Origin: Anadara kagoshimensis | Taxonomy: Eukaryota; Mollusca; Bivalvia; Arcoida; Arcidae | Assembly: GCA_021292105.1 (NCBI GenBank) | Contig: CM037857.1 | Location: 38,850,916-38,914,915, forward strand | DNA length: 64,000 bases | Reading direction: 5' to 3' | Shown: piece after piece, positions 23,821 through 38,300 of the stretch | Layout of the letters: each line of letters starts with the position of its first letter | How positions within the stretch are numbered: position 1 is the first letter of the stretch | The notes under the pieces: model-generated | Databases searched by the model: none | What the model was told of the DNA's origin: nothing | The model's input: the letters and a program-made list of their open reading frames with translations, nothing else | Made by a program: the position numbers and the translations under genes

Positions 23821-24389
23821 TTGTACATGTGTAATGTAAAAACAGTTTGGTAATTTTTTTCTGTGTTCCATTTGTGCTTAAATGGAATGATGTATCCTTG
23901 TTTGACCTTGAAGTCATTGTGCATCTAACTAGATCATTTGAATTCACCAATATATTGCTATTCCCTACTACTAATCTTACACATGCATATACATTTACAT
24001 TAATGTGGAATTATGATTTGTATGTATTGAAAATTATTGTATGCCCTGCCCATGTACATCTGCAGGTTGCATTTGGCATTTTCTCCTTTTTGTTCATGGT
24101 ATTCTTTGCAGGAATGGCATACGAGTGCTACATAAAATGTCTCTTGTAATTTGGTTTAAAACTGTGAATTCTCTTATATTTATTATGTTAACTTTTCATT
24201 ATCCAATGAAAACATGTCATTTTAATATTGGAAAAGTAAAAATATGATAACAAAATAATAGCCTTTGTTGTAACTTCAGATTATTGTTCAAGTTTATGTC
24301 AAGGACGATAACTCTAAATGGCTATTAACACACTAATTCAATATAACCTCAATATATATCTACGAGGAAATCTGGTTCAAATTGTTTGG

Positions 24390-25410
24390 GAATTCTAGGC
24401 TTCGGAGCAGCAACAATGGTAGTGTCAACATATTTTTTTACGACAACCAAACATTGGAAAAATGGCCATAATTTCAATATACACCTAAGCAATAAATATT
24501 GTAAAAATCAGACAAGAACTGCAAGCTGTAGAGTTGAAGTGTATTATTGGCATATTTTACATCAGCCACCATAACTCTGCCAGGTGTTGTTGGAAAATGG
24601 CCATTATCGAACTCATTCTAGATAATCTTGACATACACTTGGACAGAAGTAAGGTTAAAATCAGTTAGCTGTAGAGCAGTAACAAAGTAGTGTTGCCATC
24701 AAGGACAAATCTACCACAGATTGTTGGAAAATGGCCATTATTGAACTCCTGGTTAATCTCAACATACATGTACACATACACAATAAACACAAGTATGGTT
24801 AAAATCAGTTTATAATTGTTAGCTGTGGTTGAATGTTGCTTAACGTCGCATCAGCAATTTTTCAGCTATTCGCGACGAGAACTATTTAATTAATCTCTAT
24901 GAATTAATCTATGAACAATTTTGTGTATGCATATGAAGTGCGAGTGTGTTGTATGGTCTGCCTTGTACTAGCGCGCACTCAGGGCAACTTTACCGTGCTA
25001 GCTCACAGTGTCAGTATGCAGCAGACAAGCGTACCACTCCCCCAGTCCATTATACTGATACCAGGTGAATCAGTAAAGGCCAACGGCAAGGAAAATTCAC
25101 TTTCCCACATGTGGTCCGAGCGGGACTCGAACTCGCAGCGGTGAGAGACCCTGGATTTGAAGACTAACGTCTTATCCAGTAGGCCACAGGCCCTCTACTT
25201 GTTAGCTGTGGAGCATTAACAAAGTAGTTTGACATATATAATTACGCCAACTGCCAAACGTTGATGGAAGATGGCCATTGATGAACTCATTCCAGATAAT
25301 CTTGATATAATATATACACCTACAAAGTGAATTCTTTTCAAATCAGTAGAGAATTGTAGAGTGGCAAGGAGCAATTGTTGATACCAGTCCATCAACATTC
25401 ATAAAACCAT
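24390..25410. repeat. Imperfect tandem repeat, about 140-bp unit, four copies
   Basis: 'TTGGAAAATGGCCATTAT.GAACTC'-like blocks at about 24450, 24590, 24722 and 25264, with 'GCTGTAGAGCAGTAACAAAG' and 'GTTAAAATCAGTT' words in each unit. The SINE at 24829-25198 is inserted in the last interval. Lies between the two genes. Confidence 0.65.
24829..25198 (-). repeat. tRNA-derived SINE (family S2), full length, 13-bp TSD
   Basis: Read on the - strand it starts AGTAGAGGGCCTGTGGCCTA; box A-like TGGCCTACTGGATAAGACG, box B GAGTTCGAGTCCC, then body, ending GCGACGTTAAGCAACATTCAA. Flanked by TTGTTAGCTGTGG at 24816-24828 and 25199-25211. The complete, clean boundaries give a 370-bp unit. Not a functional tRNA, since the head runs into the SINE body. 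Confidence 0.85.
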
Positions 25411-26059
25411 ATCCCGAGTGCAACTTTATTACTGATTTATTGGTAATATGAACTTAAATGGTAATTTAAGCATCATTTTGACCACCAGATTTCAGTATGC
25501 ACAAGACTGCATTCTCGTAATTTAATGCTCCTTTGCCCTAGAATAGGACATTTTAAAGGCAAAACTGCCAACACTCGAGATATTTGAAATAAATCCTTGC
25601 AGTCTCTTGCCAGATCTAAAATCGAAGAGTGATTTTCTATTTTTGGGATAATATCAATCTATTTATTGAATACATGTATAATCAAATATCAGATTTGGTA
25701 AGAGACTGGGGGAATTTATTTCAAACATTACTTTCAAGTTTCTGTATTTTTTGGTACCAGTATTTAAAATTTGTGGTACTCTTTGGAAAAAGAGCATTAA
25801 GTGTGCTGGCATATGGCCTTGTTTGACCCGTTTACTGTGGCTTGGGTGTTCAAAGTGGCACCATTTTAGTTCATATGACGGAATAATTTTGAAATGCTAA
25901 AAAAATGTTAAATTATTTTTGTCCATCTTTGTAAATAAGGAATTGCTGGTACATCGTGGAAATTGGAGGATCAATTGGTTCCCTGCATATCAATTTACTA
26001 TGCATCCACCATCATGGAATTTGCAGCTATTCCACTAAAACATGCCAATGGATCGATTA

Positions 26060-26345
26060 ATGGGTTTACTCTCCTAGTCAAGAATATTTCACTTGTATCA
26101 AGAAGTTGCCAGCTATAGGTAGTGGCAGATATTTTAACTTTTGCAGAGCAATGTGCAGGTTGGGTTCTTTTAGGTGATCGTGGTCAGTTTTTAAGATCTC
26201 TTCCGATTGACCCTGTGACTTTCATTTCTAAATGCTGAGTGCTAGCCGAAAGAACAGTCACTACCAATTTTAAAGTTTTGGTCGAACCAGCCGGGGTCCG
26301 AACTCGCAACCTCTCGCATATGGAGCATGCCAATGAAAGCTAGAG
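26060..26345 (-). repeat. tRNA-derived SINE (family S1, V-SINE-like)
   Basis: On the - strand: degraded tRNA head, box B GCGAGTTCGGACCCC, body 'AAATGAAAGTCACAGGGTC', tail 'GATACAAGTGAAATATTCTT' + GACTAGG. Aligns along its length with 1241-1518 and 37441-37742. In the intergenic region. Confidence 0.7.
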
Positions 26346-26943
26346 TACTAGTGCATGACCAAATAATGGACATTAAGCACTAAAACTGTCACATCATCCT
26401 GGGGTGAAGCTAACCAATAAGAACAAAACTGCATGGAGAAAAAAGTAAAGGAACCTATGGATCATTATACCTTTTAAGATTTACTAGCAAGTTGCTACTG
26501 CTATTTAAATTCAGAATTCGAACATCCTTGTGCTGAATTTTTAATACCGGTAATTATCATTTTCGTGAACCATGGATATAAGATGTAGGAGACTGATTTG
26601 ACCATAATAGTGCACCAATTTCTACTTTGGTGGAGATGCAGTAGGTCAACATAATGAAAGGCTTGTTACATATTATCTTGTATGTCTATCTCTTTTACAT
26701 CACATCAGCAGTTGTTTAGTAATTGACTCTGACAATACTGCTAGCAGCCTGCCTTGTGCCTATGCAAGTGTGGCCAAAAATGAACACCAATTGATAGCAT
26801 TACAAAAGACTTGACACTTCACTTGTAATTTTGTGATATTTAAACTTCGGAACTTCTTTGTATCAATAAGGATCCACCATCAGACTCTTTAACACCACCA
26901 ACTACCGTAAGAATGTTGATTCTCTTATTAATTTTATTTAATA

Positions 26944-26992
26944 ATTGAGTTGAGTTGAGTAATGGTGTTAAACGTCCTAGTAAAGAATCAAG
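26944..26992 (-). repeat. SINE tail fragment (S1)
   Basis: Complement gives TTCTTTACTAGGACGTTTAACACCATTACTC plus (AACTC)n, the S1 tail alone with an expanded pentamer end. Confidence 0.55.
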
Positions 26993-27747
26993 AATTATAG
27001 CATATTACTGTGTGATAAGTTTAAATTTCTGAATCACAAAGGTGGTGATGTCTTGATATAAGCAATATAATCTGATTGAGATCTAAAATCCATGTCACTG
27101 ACTTGTTCTCTAAGCACTACATATTAACATTCAATATACATTAAATAAACCTATCTTAACAACAAATAAACAAAACAAGTATTTTTATAATAACAAAATT
27201 TTATTTCATATGACATGTATTAACAATGTCGATTCTTAACAACTGATTCATGATATTAATAACTTTTATCTGATAATGGTTATAAATAAATGCATTGCTT
27301 TTAAAGATTTAAAAAAAAAGCTGAAATGTAACAAATCGACATACAGGCCACTATAAAGCTTCCCTGTACATGGCGAGAGAGAAAAATTTGTACCAAACTT
27401 TTTAAGATGATCTTTCTGGGCAAGTTTTCCCCAAGTGGCCTACTTTTTCACCCAACATGGCCTATATATTTACAGACTCCACCTCGGTTAATAGAATTGA
27501 TGTCCTTGACAGGGAAGCACAAGCGAGGCAATGTGATACCAAACATGACAAGGTTATTATTGAATTGTTGATTTCAGCATAATAGCAATACCATGTAAAG
27601 TAAATACTATTTATAATTACAAAAATCAACAAGTTAATGTTATGAATGAGAATATGGGAATTTGTCAAATTAGTCTCTTGGGGATTAGTTTTCAAACAAC
27701 AATTTACAACCTTACATACATTGTACATGCATGCATGCAGTCAACTT

Positions 27748-27748
<1 letters not shown>

Positions 27749-27777
<29 letters not shown>
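27749..27777. repeat. (AG)n microsatellite
   Basis: About 14 AG units. Confidence 0.95.
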
Positions 27778-27779
<2 letters not shown>

Positions 27780-28068
27780 ATCAACAAACTGCATTTCTCG
27801 GATTCAACAACAAACTGCAATTCTAAGAATCAACCTTGATATTTAAATTTTCATACCTGCATAGCACTAAAATATCAATTATCTTTGGGTAACAAGAAAT
27901 ATCCAAAGACAAAATTTGCATTTAAAACGCTCAACAGATTTCCAATTCTGTTACAGATGTCACAACTTAAGTCCCTGTATTCTAACAATAAAATGTTTAT
28001 GAAATGTGAATTGGACATCAATCAATAACAAGTATGTTTATGTAATTAAATGGGGATATCATGTACAA

Positions 28069-28074
28069 TTTATT
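28069..28074 (-). promoter_or_regulatory. Candidate PUF60 poly(A) signal
   Basis: Complement reads AATAAA, about 1.2 kb after the PUF60 stop; another lies near 27200. Which, if either, is used cannot be told from the sequence. Confidence 0.25.
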
Positions 28075-28791
28075 TGTGACTGGATTTCTTCTCTTAGATA
28101 ATATGCAATGAATAAAAGAAGTGTGTAATGAATAAAACAGGAGTAAAACATTTGTATAGTTAGGAAACAATATCCAAAATAAACAGATGCATGGTATATG
28201 CAAGATTATCATCAAAATTGTTAAGTTAATGGATTAAAACTGAAGCACCATCAGAGGAAGGATGTAACTTTGACTGTACATCTAGTCCATCAAATATCTT
28301 AAAACTTAAAATTCAATTGGATTCCAAAATTAATGCTGATGTTCATAAGGGAATATAACAGTATGAAGTGACCAAAATTTCCAAATTTCTATTAAACAGA
28401 GAATTTGCAAAATATTCCATGTCCAATACAAGTCTAGAGCTATTTCATACCTTGGACATGCACATGTAAGCTCACCCGTTTGGTGCAGTCATGCTTACAT
28501 GTACATCTAAAGATTCAGTCGGATAATTCCAACTATTGATTGAAAACGGCATAAACATAATACATCTTCACTAAACCAAATAACGGTAAATGTCTAGGAT
28601 GGTTTATGATTTTGAGACAATGTGTCACAAACCATGTAAAATATAAAACAAATGTTATAATTCACAACTGTGACATATGAAAAAGGTTCACAACTTTGCA
28701 GTTTTTAACATGTTGCAATTCATATTTTTGCATATCACATACAGCATAGACTCTTACACGTGTTAACACATACACACAGCCTTAATTTGTG

Positions 28792-28792
<1 letters not shown>

Positions 28793-28824
<32 letters not shown>
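28793..28824. repeat. (AC)n microsatellite
   Basis: About 16 AC units. Confidence 0.95.
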
Positions 28825-28826
<2 letters not shown>

Positions 28827-29266
28827 TATAATAACAATAAATCCTTCTGGAAATTATTGCCACCACTATTTCTAACCAGTTCTCACAACAAGCTTTGTTT
28901 GGTCCACATCACCATTTGTATAGCAGTGTAAATATTTTGGTCTACCATCATAATGTGGGAAAATTTCTGTTAACAACCACTGTGAATAAAACTACCAATA
29001 TCCACATTTAATCATTTCCAAAACAATTCTTTGATGTTAACTTGCAAGTATAATAAAACACTGCACCACATCTTCACAGCCTTGTTTAACCAGACTAGCT
29101 CAAACAAATCTGACATTCAAAATATCATATCTGTATACTCGCTAACTGTTGTCAAGACATTTGAGGGTATTCATATCCATTATTTCAGGGTAATATTATT
29201 CATTATACTGCTAATGTCTCCACATGACTTTGATTTAAAATATAAATTAATTTTAAAATCCTTTTA

Positions 29267-29376
29267 TCATCCAGACAAATCATTTGCGTGAAACATATCA
29301 ATGTCATATCTTTCTGCTCTTACTGTTCTCCCACCAAAATATCGTCCATTTAGGGCACTGCATGCTCTTTCCACTT
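29267..29376 (-). CDS. PUF60: PUF60 exon 13 (UHM end, stop)
   Basis: 110 nt: [25 protein letters not shown]..., ending ANDLSG and TGA. RYF is the R-x-F motif that UHMs use to bind ULM peptides of SF1/SF3B1. Acceptor TTTTCAG. Confidence 0.96.
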
Positions 29377-32300
29377 CTGAAAATAAACAAAGTAAAATGC
29401 AATATATGAGTTTATTATATAGCAATACATGCTTCACATAGAAATTAAAACCATAAGCGTGCAATAAATATCGATTTTTGCACACTGACTTTGTTCCAGT
29501 CTAATGTTTCCCAAATCAATTTTTTCATACTGCATGCTTGGTCACATGATGCTGTTGTTTATGACATCATGATTGTTGTCACATCATCACTGTGTTGTTG
29601 TCATACTGCACTAGTTCTTGTATTCATTTACAAGAACTAGTGCAATATTTATGTATTTTACGACAAAATGGTATATTAGATAAAATACTTGATGGAAGTA
29701 AACAAACTTTATTTTGCTATAATAAAAGGGTTATTGAACTGATATTATGAAATATTGTCCCTCGTTGACTCAAAATTTGCAATCGCAAGTTCATGCAAAT
29801 GTTGAGTCAACTCGGGACAATATTTCACAATATCAGTTCAATAACCCTATAACCATACTCAATACTAGTGCATTTTAAATGACGTTATCTCTTTACATGG
29901 AACCATTAAATTTGGAAATTTGAAACAAAGATAAAAACATTAAAACTAATGTCACAACTAACAAAGGATTTTAACCTTCAGTTAATCTGCTGTATGATTA
30001 TTCCTTTAATGGTTAAAACGTACAAGTATAGTGAAATATTGATTAGGCAACACTTCATTTTTGACTTCAAGTTATCCAAAAGTTCCAGTTTACAAATTTG
30101 ACAATACAACAACCAATTGGATAATGTCATATTTTTTGTTATTCGCTTTTCTCAAGCACTAATTGGATGATAAGGTTTATTGATAAATCCTCATTATTTT
30201 AAGAGTTTTTATTGTAACAGGTCGCATGACCAAATACTAACAAAACAATGATTAGCTCAAATCTGGTAATCAAGATGGACTTACAATTCCATATACATTT
30301 AGGGTATTAGTTAACCTTATGACACTTGATCTACTTAATTTAATTGTTTGGTTTTTGTTTGTTTGGGTTTTTTTTAATCTTTTTTTTATTTTTATTATTA
30401 TTATTTTTTTTTGGTTTACAAACACTTGGCATTGGATGAAGCTGAACTACATGTATTCAGAGTTGGGACAGCTCACTTCAGAAAAGAAGTTGTAATTGAA
30501 TAAATAGATAAAATGTGTAAAATGTAGGAGCCCAGACTTATTTTTAGGAACCACAATACTCATGCTGTGTACCGGCAGTATGATAAAATCTATTCTGTGC
30601 TTCTGGCAGGAAAATAAAACAAGAAGACTTACCATCCTGTGATATAAATTCTACAAATATTTTAACTATAACTTCAGCATCATCTTCTTCACTCTGTTTT
30701 TCTTGATAAATAATGACTCTGTTGACATTTCCATATTTTCCACATTCATCAGTTACTTCATTCTCTAGTTCATCATCCAAATCTTCTGGTCCAACCATAT
30801 TTCTAAGCACCATTACACGACTCTACAATTATAAAATTACCATACATTATAAAATTCAAGATAGTCTTTTCCTATTGCAGCTGATTTCAGGTTACCAATG
30901 CAAGTTAATGTATAGAAGGATGAATTTAAAGAACAAGTAAAACTACTGTTGGTATATGACCAGATTATTCTAAATCTGGAAATGGGTTCAACTGACATAA
31001 GGAATGAAATCCCATATATTAAATTTGCTTGGAACTATCATTTCCTCCATATGCTTCAAAACCTCCATTCCAGACAGCTGTTTAGATACCAACAAAGTTT
31101 AGCAAACATTAAAGTAAACAAGCGCATTTAGTGACTTAGGACCCACTGAAAGTAGGTACTTTTTGTAATTTGCACTTGTGTTCAAAGGACAATAACTCCA
31201 AGGAAAATGAGCAAATCATTTTATGTAAATGATCTGAACATTTTTTTTTATGTTGATGCTTTGTATGAAGTTTCATAAAATAGTGCTTCTTTGGAGAATG
31301 GCTCCAGGGAAAAAGTGTCAGGATGGACAGAAGTTTGAATTGGAAATCCCCCTTTCTTCAAAAGGAGGGGGGATAAATATATCTAAACCAAAAACCTATT
31401 AATACTGTATACTGAATAATCTGATGCTAACTAAAATTCTACCCAAGCCTAAACCAAAGATTACTCTCTTTTCATAAAGAATCTTCTAACCAGAGAACGA
31501 CAACTATTCTATTGTAATACTAACCTCTGATTTCCTCATTAATTTCTGCATGACCATATGTCTAGCATTACTTCCACTAATTTTCATATTTTCTTGTTGA
31601 GCTAGTGTCTGAGCTGGATCCTCCAGTGACGGTTTCTTTTCTTCCTCTTCTTTAGGAGGAGGCACACCTTGTGGCATCATCGGGGGAGGAAGGGGTATCT
31701 GTGATGGCATAGCAACTGGTGCAGGAATACTTGCTACTCCAACTAAAATTTATGTAAAATTTTTAAATGTCTTAAAAGAGAAGAAAGCATGTTAGCAACA
31801 TTAATAAATACTATTTTTTGGTGTCGTTTTTGTGACTTGGGAACAACCATAAATTCTAACAAAGATAGATAAACTCTATAATTAAGATGTGCTGAAGTAA
31901 CCAGTTTTCAAAGAAAATCACTGTACATCTTGTCCTTCTATGTCTATCAAAATGCTGTTACTGATACCCATGCAGCAGCCTCATATGCTATAAGTGTTCT
32001 CTGTACAAGTAAGGTAACAAAGTCATGTACTGAGCAGTGTGTGTGTGTGTGTGTGTATCCACATATTCTCACAAGTATTTCTACATAGACGTTTGATACA
32101 ACTTTGTTACTATAAACACAAAAGTGCAATGACTCCAGAAATCTGATGTATAATGAAATATAAACTCAGACAAATTATTGTTATTGTTCACTTATCCATG
32201 GTGTTTGGAAAAAATGTATCAAAATTTGCTACATTTAAAAAAAAAAAAAAAAAAAAAAAATATGTATATACAGTTGACTCTCGTTATCTCGAACTCGACG

Positions 32301-35300
32301 GGGAAATGCAAAAAGTTCGACTTATCCGGAGTTCGAGATAACCGATGTTAAAAACGACAACAAAAGGGAATTAACTCGTACACGCCTACCGGAAGTCGCT
32401 TCCGGTTTTATCTTGTCAAACTGTATATTGCCGTTTTCTCCTATATCATATGTATTCAAACATGATATATTAAAACTGCATTATTTATTATTTGTATTTA
32501 TAATTGAGAATGTAGTATATAAAAAATCGGGAGATTATCTGTTACTTGTTATTAGCCGACAAATAGTGGAGTCGGCTTTGGTCTCCATACCAGTTTCGCT
32601 TTGTGTACTTTAATCACCCCAAGCTTCCGGTTGTATAACTCAATTTGAGTAATGTTCACATCACACGCTTTCGGAAGCCATGTTCAGCTTGGCAGTAATT
32701 ATAACACCTGATAATCACCTGGATAGTTTAATTGCTTATGCAAGGGATAATAATTAAGGGCTTAAGGAAATTTGGAGGTCAGTGCAATGTTGTAATTTTA
32801 AAATCAACACGAGGCCGACAGTCAAATATTTTATTTGTGTCGGAATGTGTTTTTTTCTACCAAAAAATCTGTAGGCGCTGACAAATTTGATTTCTCAAAA
32901 TATTTTGTTCGAGTTAACAAATTTAATTTTCCTAAATTTTTTGTTCGAGTTAACGAGTGTAATTTTCCTAGGATTTTCATTCAAGGGGACGAAAATATTG
33001 TTCGACATATCAGAGTTCGAGATAACCGGAGTTATTTTGGTTTAATAAAGAACAACTCTGTTCGGACTTTTTAAAAAAGTTCGAGATATCCGAGTTCGAG
33101 ATAACGAGATTCAACTGTATATATATATATATAGAGAGAGATTACCTGGTGGAACTGGTATTGGTACTGGTGGCTGTATCATTCCACCTGCACCTAATGT
33201 TGGCATGGCAACTCCAGGTACTGGTGGTGGTAACTGTGGTGACCCTGATCCTATAGCAGGACTGCTATCAGAACCAGCTCCACCCAGACCGGAAGGTGTT
33301 GCAACTCCAGGTGGTGCCTAAAACATTGAGATTATATCAATAATTAAAAGTACAGAAATATTTCCTAAAACAGTTAATACAACATATATTCTACATTAAG
33401 TTAAGAAGTTTGAACAATAAATTTAGATTTAAATATTTGTTTATTTGGATTTAGAAGAATAATCTTTACCTCTATCCACTTGTTAATTTCTCTGCTTAAA
33501 ACCTTGATAATATCCGTGTTTTATTATACAGGCAAAAATGAAGTGAAAGAAACTGTCAAAATTCAAACTCAAATACTGGCAACATTAACAAATAAAATGT
33601 ATTTAAACATGCCACTTTCTATGCAAACGTGCTGCCACTGATGTTATGTCTTGTGTGTATATGTGCGTGTGTGTGTGTGAGTGTGTTTGTAGACACCTAC
33701 CAGAAGACCTATTTGTTGTTGAGCATCCATTGCTGTAATTTTTGCTGTCACTGCGGCTGCTGCTACTGCTGCGGCAGTTGGTAAACTACCAGGACCAGCT
33801 GTAGGAGCTAATGCATCTGGTGGAGTGATTGCCTACAGGATAGAAAGTGTATAATAAATAGTGGGTCTAACATTTTTCTTGATATAACATTAAATTAAAT
33901 TCAATACTATATGAACACAATGTAAAATTTGTTAAAACTGAAAGTTTGTTCCTCACCAAAGGGAAATAGTCAAAATGTTGGCAGTATGCACAAATGATGT
34001 TCAGATTATAATACACTGTATAACAAACATTATTAAGTTTCATTTGTTTTGATAAATTAATTCAGTACATACAAGATTTTGGTTCCAGTTTTCAAACGGA
34101 TGTAAAATAAGTCATGATGCTTGTCAAAATTAATTATAATGAAGGTTTGATCACACTACATGTATGTGCAAGACTGGAAATTTTTACTTTAAGTTAACAG
34201 TCTGGGCATCTGAATTAATGAATTTGAAATGGAGTGCATAGAATAACAGCTGGTTTTAAATAATAACTGAGATATTTTATTCATACTGCCCCCGATTTCT
34301 TGTCTAAATCTCTTGATGTCAAAACATGTTTTAGTAGTCTTCTCTAACTTTGATTCATTTCATGCTTTAGAATAAATGCTTTTTGGCAATGTAAAATCAA
34401 TCGGGATCCAATGATATAAATAAGATTTCAAGAACATATACAGGTATATAGTGAGAATACATCCACTACCAGTATTAATGGAGTTTGTGATCTTAACGTT
34501 TGTGCAGAACATTTACATCGAAATTTCCCAGAGTAACATCATTTTTATGGGAAAACGTGAACTGAAGCGATTCCATCTCCATTGGAAATAATTGTTCCGC
34601 AGAAACGTGATGGGGTATCATGTGGCACATTTGTGAGCTCCACTGAGAAACAAACTTCTGTTGTATAGGTATTCATCAGTTATGATATGACAGACTTACC
34701 CTTCCAACTCTTAAGTACTGTCCACCGAGATCAAACAGATTCATAGAACTGACTGCATCAAGTGCTGCTTGTTTTGTATCATACTCAATAAAACCATAAC
34801 CTCTGAAATACAGATTTTTATAACATCATTTGTCCTAATTTGAATTAAATCGGCATTGATTCAATATAATGTTTCGAAATGCATAATTTCAGAAGACTTA
34901 AACAGATCCAATTCTAAAGACGCCAAAGAATAGATCAGAGGACAAAAACCTTGTATTCATAACATTTGAGAAGCATTTATTGTACTTGTATTCAGATGTC
35001 ATTACTTAAAAGATCCTATGAAATTGTAGTCATTTCTAATTTTGTTTACAGCAAATGTAGCAAGAGTTTTTTTCTTTGTACAATGTCTATCATGATAGTA
35101 GCCATCATATTTTAACATCTCGTTCAAAGAACCTAAGTGTGGTGGTACAGTAAAACCTTATTATACCGCAATGTTTTATCAATCAATGCTTTGGCGTTAT
35201 AACATGCTTGGTGATAAACGGAGGGGGACTGACAACCGGAAGTTGATGTGTACTTTTTTCTATGGTCAAAGTAGGATACATCAAAATCGGAATTGTAGAC

Positions 35301-38300
35301 AGGTCACTATACTAAGATTATTATTAAGGAATTAAAGCAAGGAATACCTTATTGACTATTGGGGTTCGATAATTCGGCTTTTTACTGTATATATAAAAAA
35401 TCTTAATTTTTTTAGAAGCACAGTGATTTGAATTCACATTCCTGGACTTGTAAAACAAGTGACAGTTTCTCTACATAATCTCCATCGATGGGTTAGAAGC
35501 ATCAAATAATGATAATCAGGATTGATACCGAGATTACAGGGATTTTACACTGAATAATTTAGGATGAGAGATATTGATAGACAAGCACTAAAGGTGTATC
35601 AATAAAATAAGCTTCCACTGTTGCATGTTGGTTATAACATATAAAATAGATTTTTTTGTCTTGGACTTTAACAACAGTGTCTGCCTTTAAATTAACAACA
35701 AAGACAGTAAAACTAGAACTGTATTTTGAGACACCCCACCCCCCCAAAGTCTACATGGGTTCAATATTTTCCAATGACATTGACCTTTCTGATATGATCT
35801 TGGTTTAAGGTAATGACACACCTTTGGACCATAAAGATTATTCAAGTGAAGTTTTATGACCATTGTCCAAAGCAATTATGAGGTATGGCTGGACAGGATT
35901 TTACATGGACAGACAGACAGACATGGTGTTTCCTATATTACCCCCTCAAACTATTTTATAAGGAGTATAATAAGTCTACTTGTGGTAGGAGACTTAATTA
36001 ACCAAAAGTTTTTTGTCATCATTTACTTGGAGTTCTTCAGTAGAAATTGGGGGAAAAGATTTTCTTTTCATTTGGAAACAGGCCCATTTTCTGCCCTTAA
36101 ATCCCTAAAAAGCCTCATTTTATTAACTTACTTGTGTTTTCCTGGTTTTACAGATTCATACTCTAAACTACAAGCCATTATTTTACCAAATGCTTCAAAT
36201 ACACTGCAAATAATCAAAAGTTGAAAATATAAATGAAATAAAAAAACATAATCCATCAGTATTCTAAATACGCTATTACTTAAATTTACCAGAATGTGCA
36301 ATAATACAATAATCTCCTTCCACAGATGGTGTGAAAAATTCAAGATTATTTCAACTAATTTTGTGTAGTTCAATATCTAAAAGCAACAAACATACAGAAA
36401 GACGGAAACAAACACAAAAAGAAATATAGAATATAACTTTTGGTGTACTGTAAACTCGGTTTTATTGGCATGAAGGTAATTTTCGTGTTAATTAACGATC
36501 CAATTCATTCGTAAATTCAACATCCTCGCATAATTAAAGTATTCAGCTAAATTTTAAATGCTAGTCAATACCTGATGACTGAAAATAACCAGATTTACAG
36601 TTTATAACCAAAAATTTACAACATAAACGGAAAATTTGTTTAGAGCCCATATTGAAAACATACATACTTTTATTGTAAACCATACACAGAATGTAAAAAT
36701 AAATTATTTGGATTGGATTTCACATATAGTTGAAAATATGTTTTCTATACATTTTCCATATGGTGTCTGATGTTCTACATAGATAAAACATTTGTGCCTA
36801 TAATAAATTATCCAACATTGATCTTTTCATCAATTTCTCTTATTTCACCATTTACTTTGTAAGAATTACCTCTGGATATCGTGTTCTGTGAGATCATGGT
36901 GTATTGATGCTATGTATATTCTATTAAAGTTCTTAGCTTCTGCTGCTAACTGTTCAATAATTGGCTGTGCTTGAGGCATATTGCTGGGTCTACCAACCTG
37001 TAAACATCAACACAACATCAAATAACATTCAAATCAAATACAATGGAATCAGAACAAAATGTAAACAAACTCACATTTTTAATCATTATCTTTGAGTAAA
37101 ACACAATAACTAGCATATACATGTATGTTTACAACAGTCAGATATATAGTATTATCCAATTTTTGGTGTACCATTCAATTACAAATATTCAAATATTTTA
37201 CCATTATTTTTTTCTTAGTTTTTATTGTAATTTTCCAGTTTCACAGCAGGTGAATCATACACCCTGTTATGAATTTGGTCTTGCCAGGTACAAGTTTATA
37301 GTTAAATGGTGGATTTACCCAATAATTAATCAATTCACTTAAAAATAAGAAATAAGGCATTATTTTTACATTTCCTCCAAAGGGTTCAATGTGATTAATA
37401 TCTATGTACAAACAATAGTAAATTATGCCTGAGGTGTATAAGATTGATTGATTGAATGTTTTATGTTTCAGTCAAGAATATTTCACTTGCAGACATCACC
37501 AGCTATAAGTGTAGTATGCTCAGGGCAATGTACAGGGAGGGTTCTTTAATGTGCCTTGCCTGCTGTGACATGGTGCATCAGTTTTAAGGTTTCCTCCCAA
37601 GGACCCTGCGACTTTCATTTCTAAATAGAGTGCTTGGGGAAAGAACAGTCACTACCTATTGACAAGTCTTGGTCAAACCCTGGCTGGGGTTCTAACACAA
37701 ACTCTTCCAAAATGAAGCAAGCAATTTACTGAGCTACCATAGTGGTCCGAGGTGCACAAAAATGAAACCCAGACACCCAAATTACAAAGAAAGTACTATA
37801 TCATGAATAAAAATACAGCAGTTGTATATTCATGGGTTGTGGGTTCGAAAGGTCACCTTCATCTTCTACCCATACTAGAGCCTTAAAAATGCTCAATCCC
37901 AGAATAGTCATTTGGATGAGACCCAAAACTGAGGTTCCATTTCTCAGAACATGCTAAAGACATCTCTGTAGAGTTTGAAAAAGAAAGGCCACCTGTGGCC
38001 GCTACAGAGAGTGCAAATGTAATAGACTGAGCAAAAAGATAAAATTCTCTTAATATTACTGTAACAAACCTTAATATTTCTACCACCAATCATGACACCA
38101 TTCATCTGTTCTAAAGCTAATTGTGCTGCCTCTGGGATTTCATATTCTATGAAAGCAAATCCTTTGTGCTTGTTTGTGATTGGATCCCAGGATAGATTCA
38201 CACTTTTGATTGGTCCAAATGGAAGGAATGCTTGTTTGATGGTATCTTCTTTAATCTCAAAGTTGATACTTCCAACATATATTCTGTAAATATGAAATTT

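Larger units (their letters stand above)
27000..29266. other. Intergenic / PUF60 3' flank
   Basis: Contains (AG)n at 27749-27777, (AC)n at 28793-28824 and probably the PUF60 3' UTR at its right side. No ORF with recognisable content. Confidence 0.5.

Noticed and set aside
26041-26335. CATGCCAATG on both sides of the S1 SINE as a TSD
   Set aside because: The right copy aligns with the SINE's own tRNA head, so the match may be chance.
37883-38201. ORFs running from PUF60 RRM1 into [13 protein letters not shown]
   Set aside because: Read-through of the exon 5 donor at 38069 into intron and the S3 SINE; spliced continuation KVGRPSN is the family sequence.
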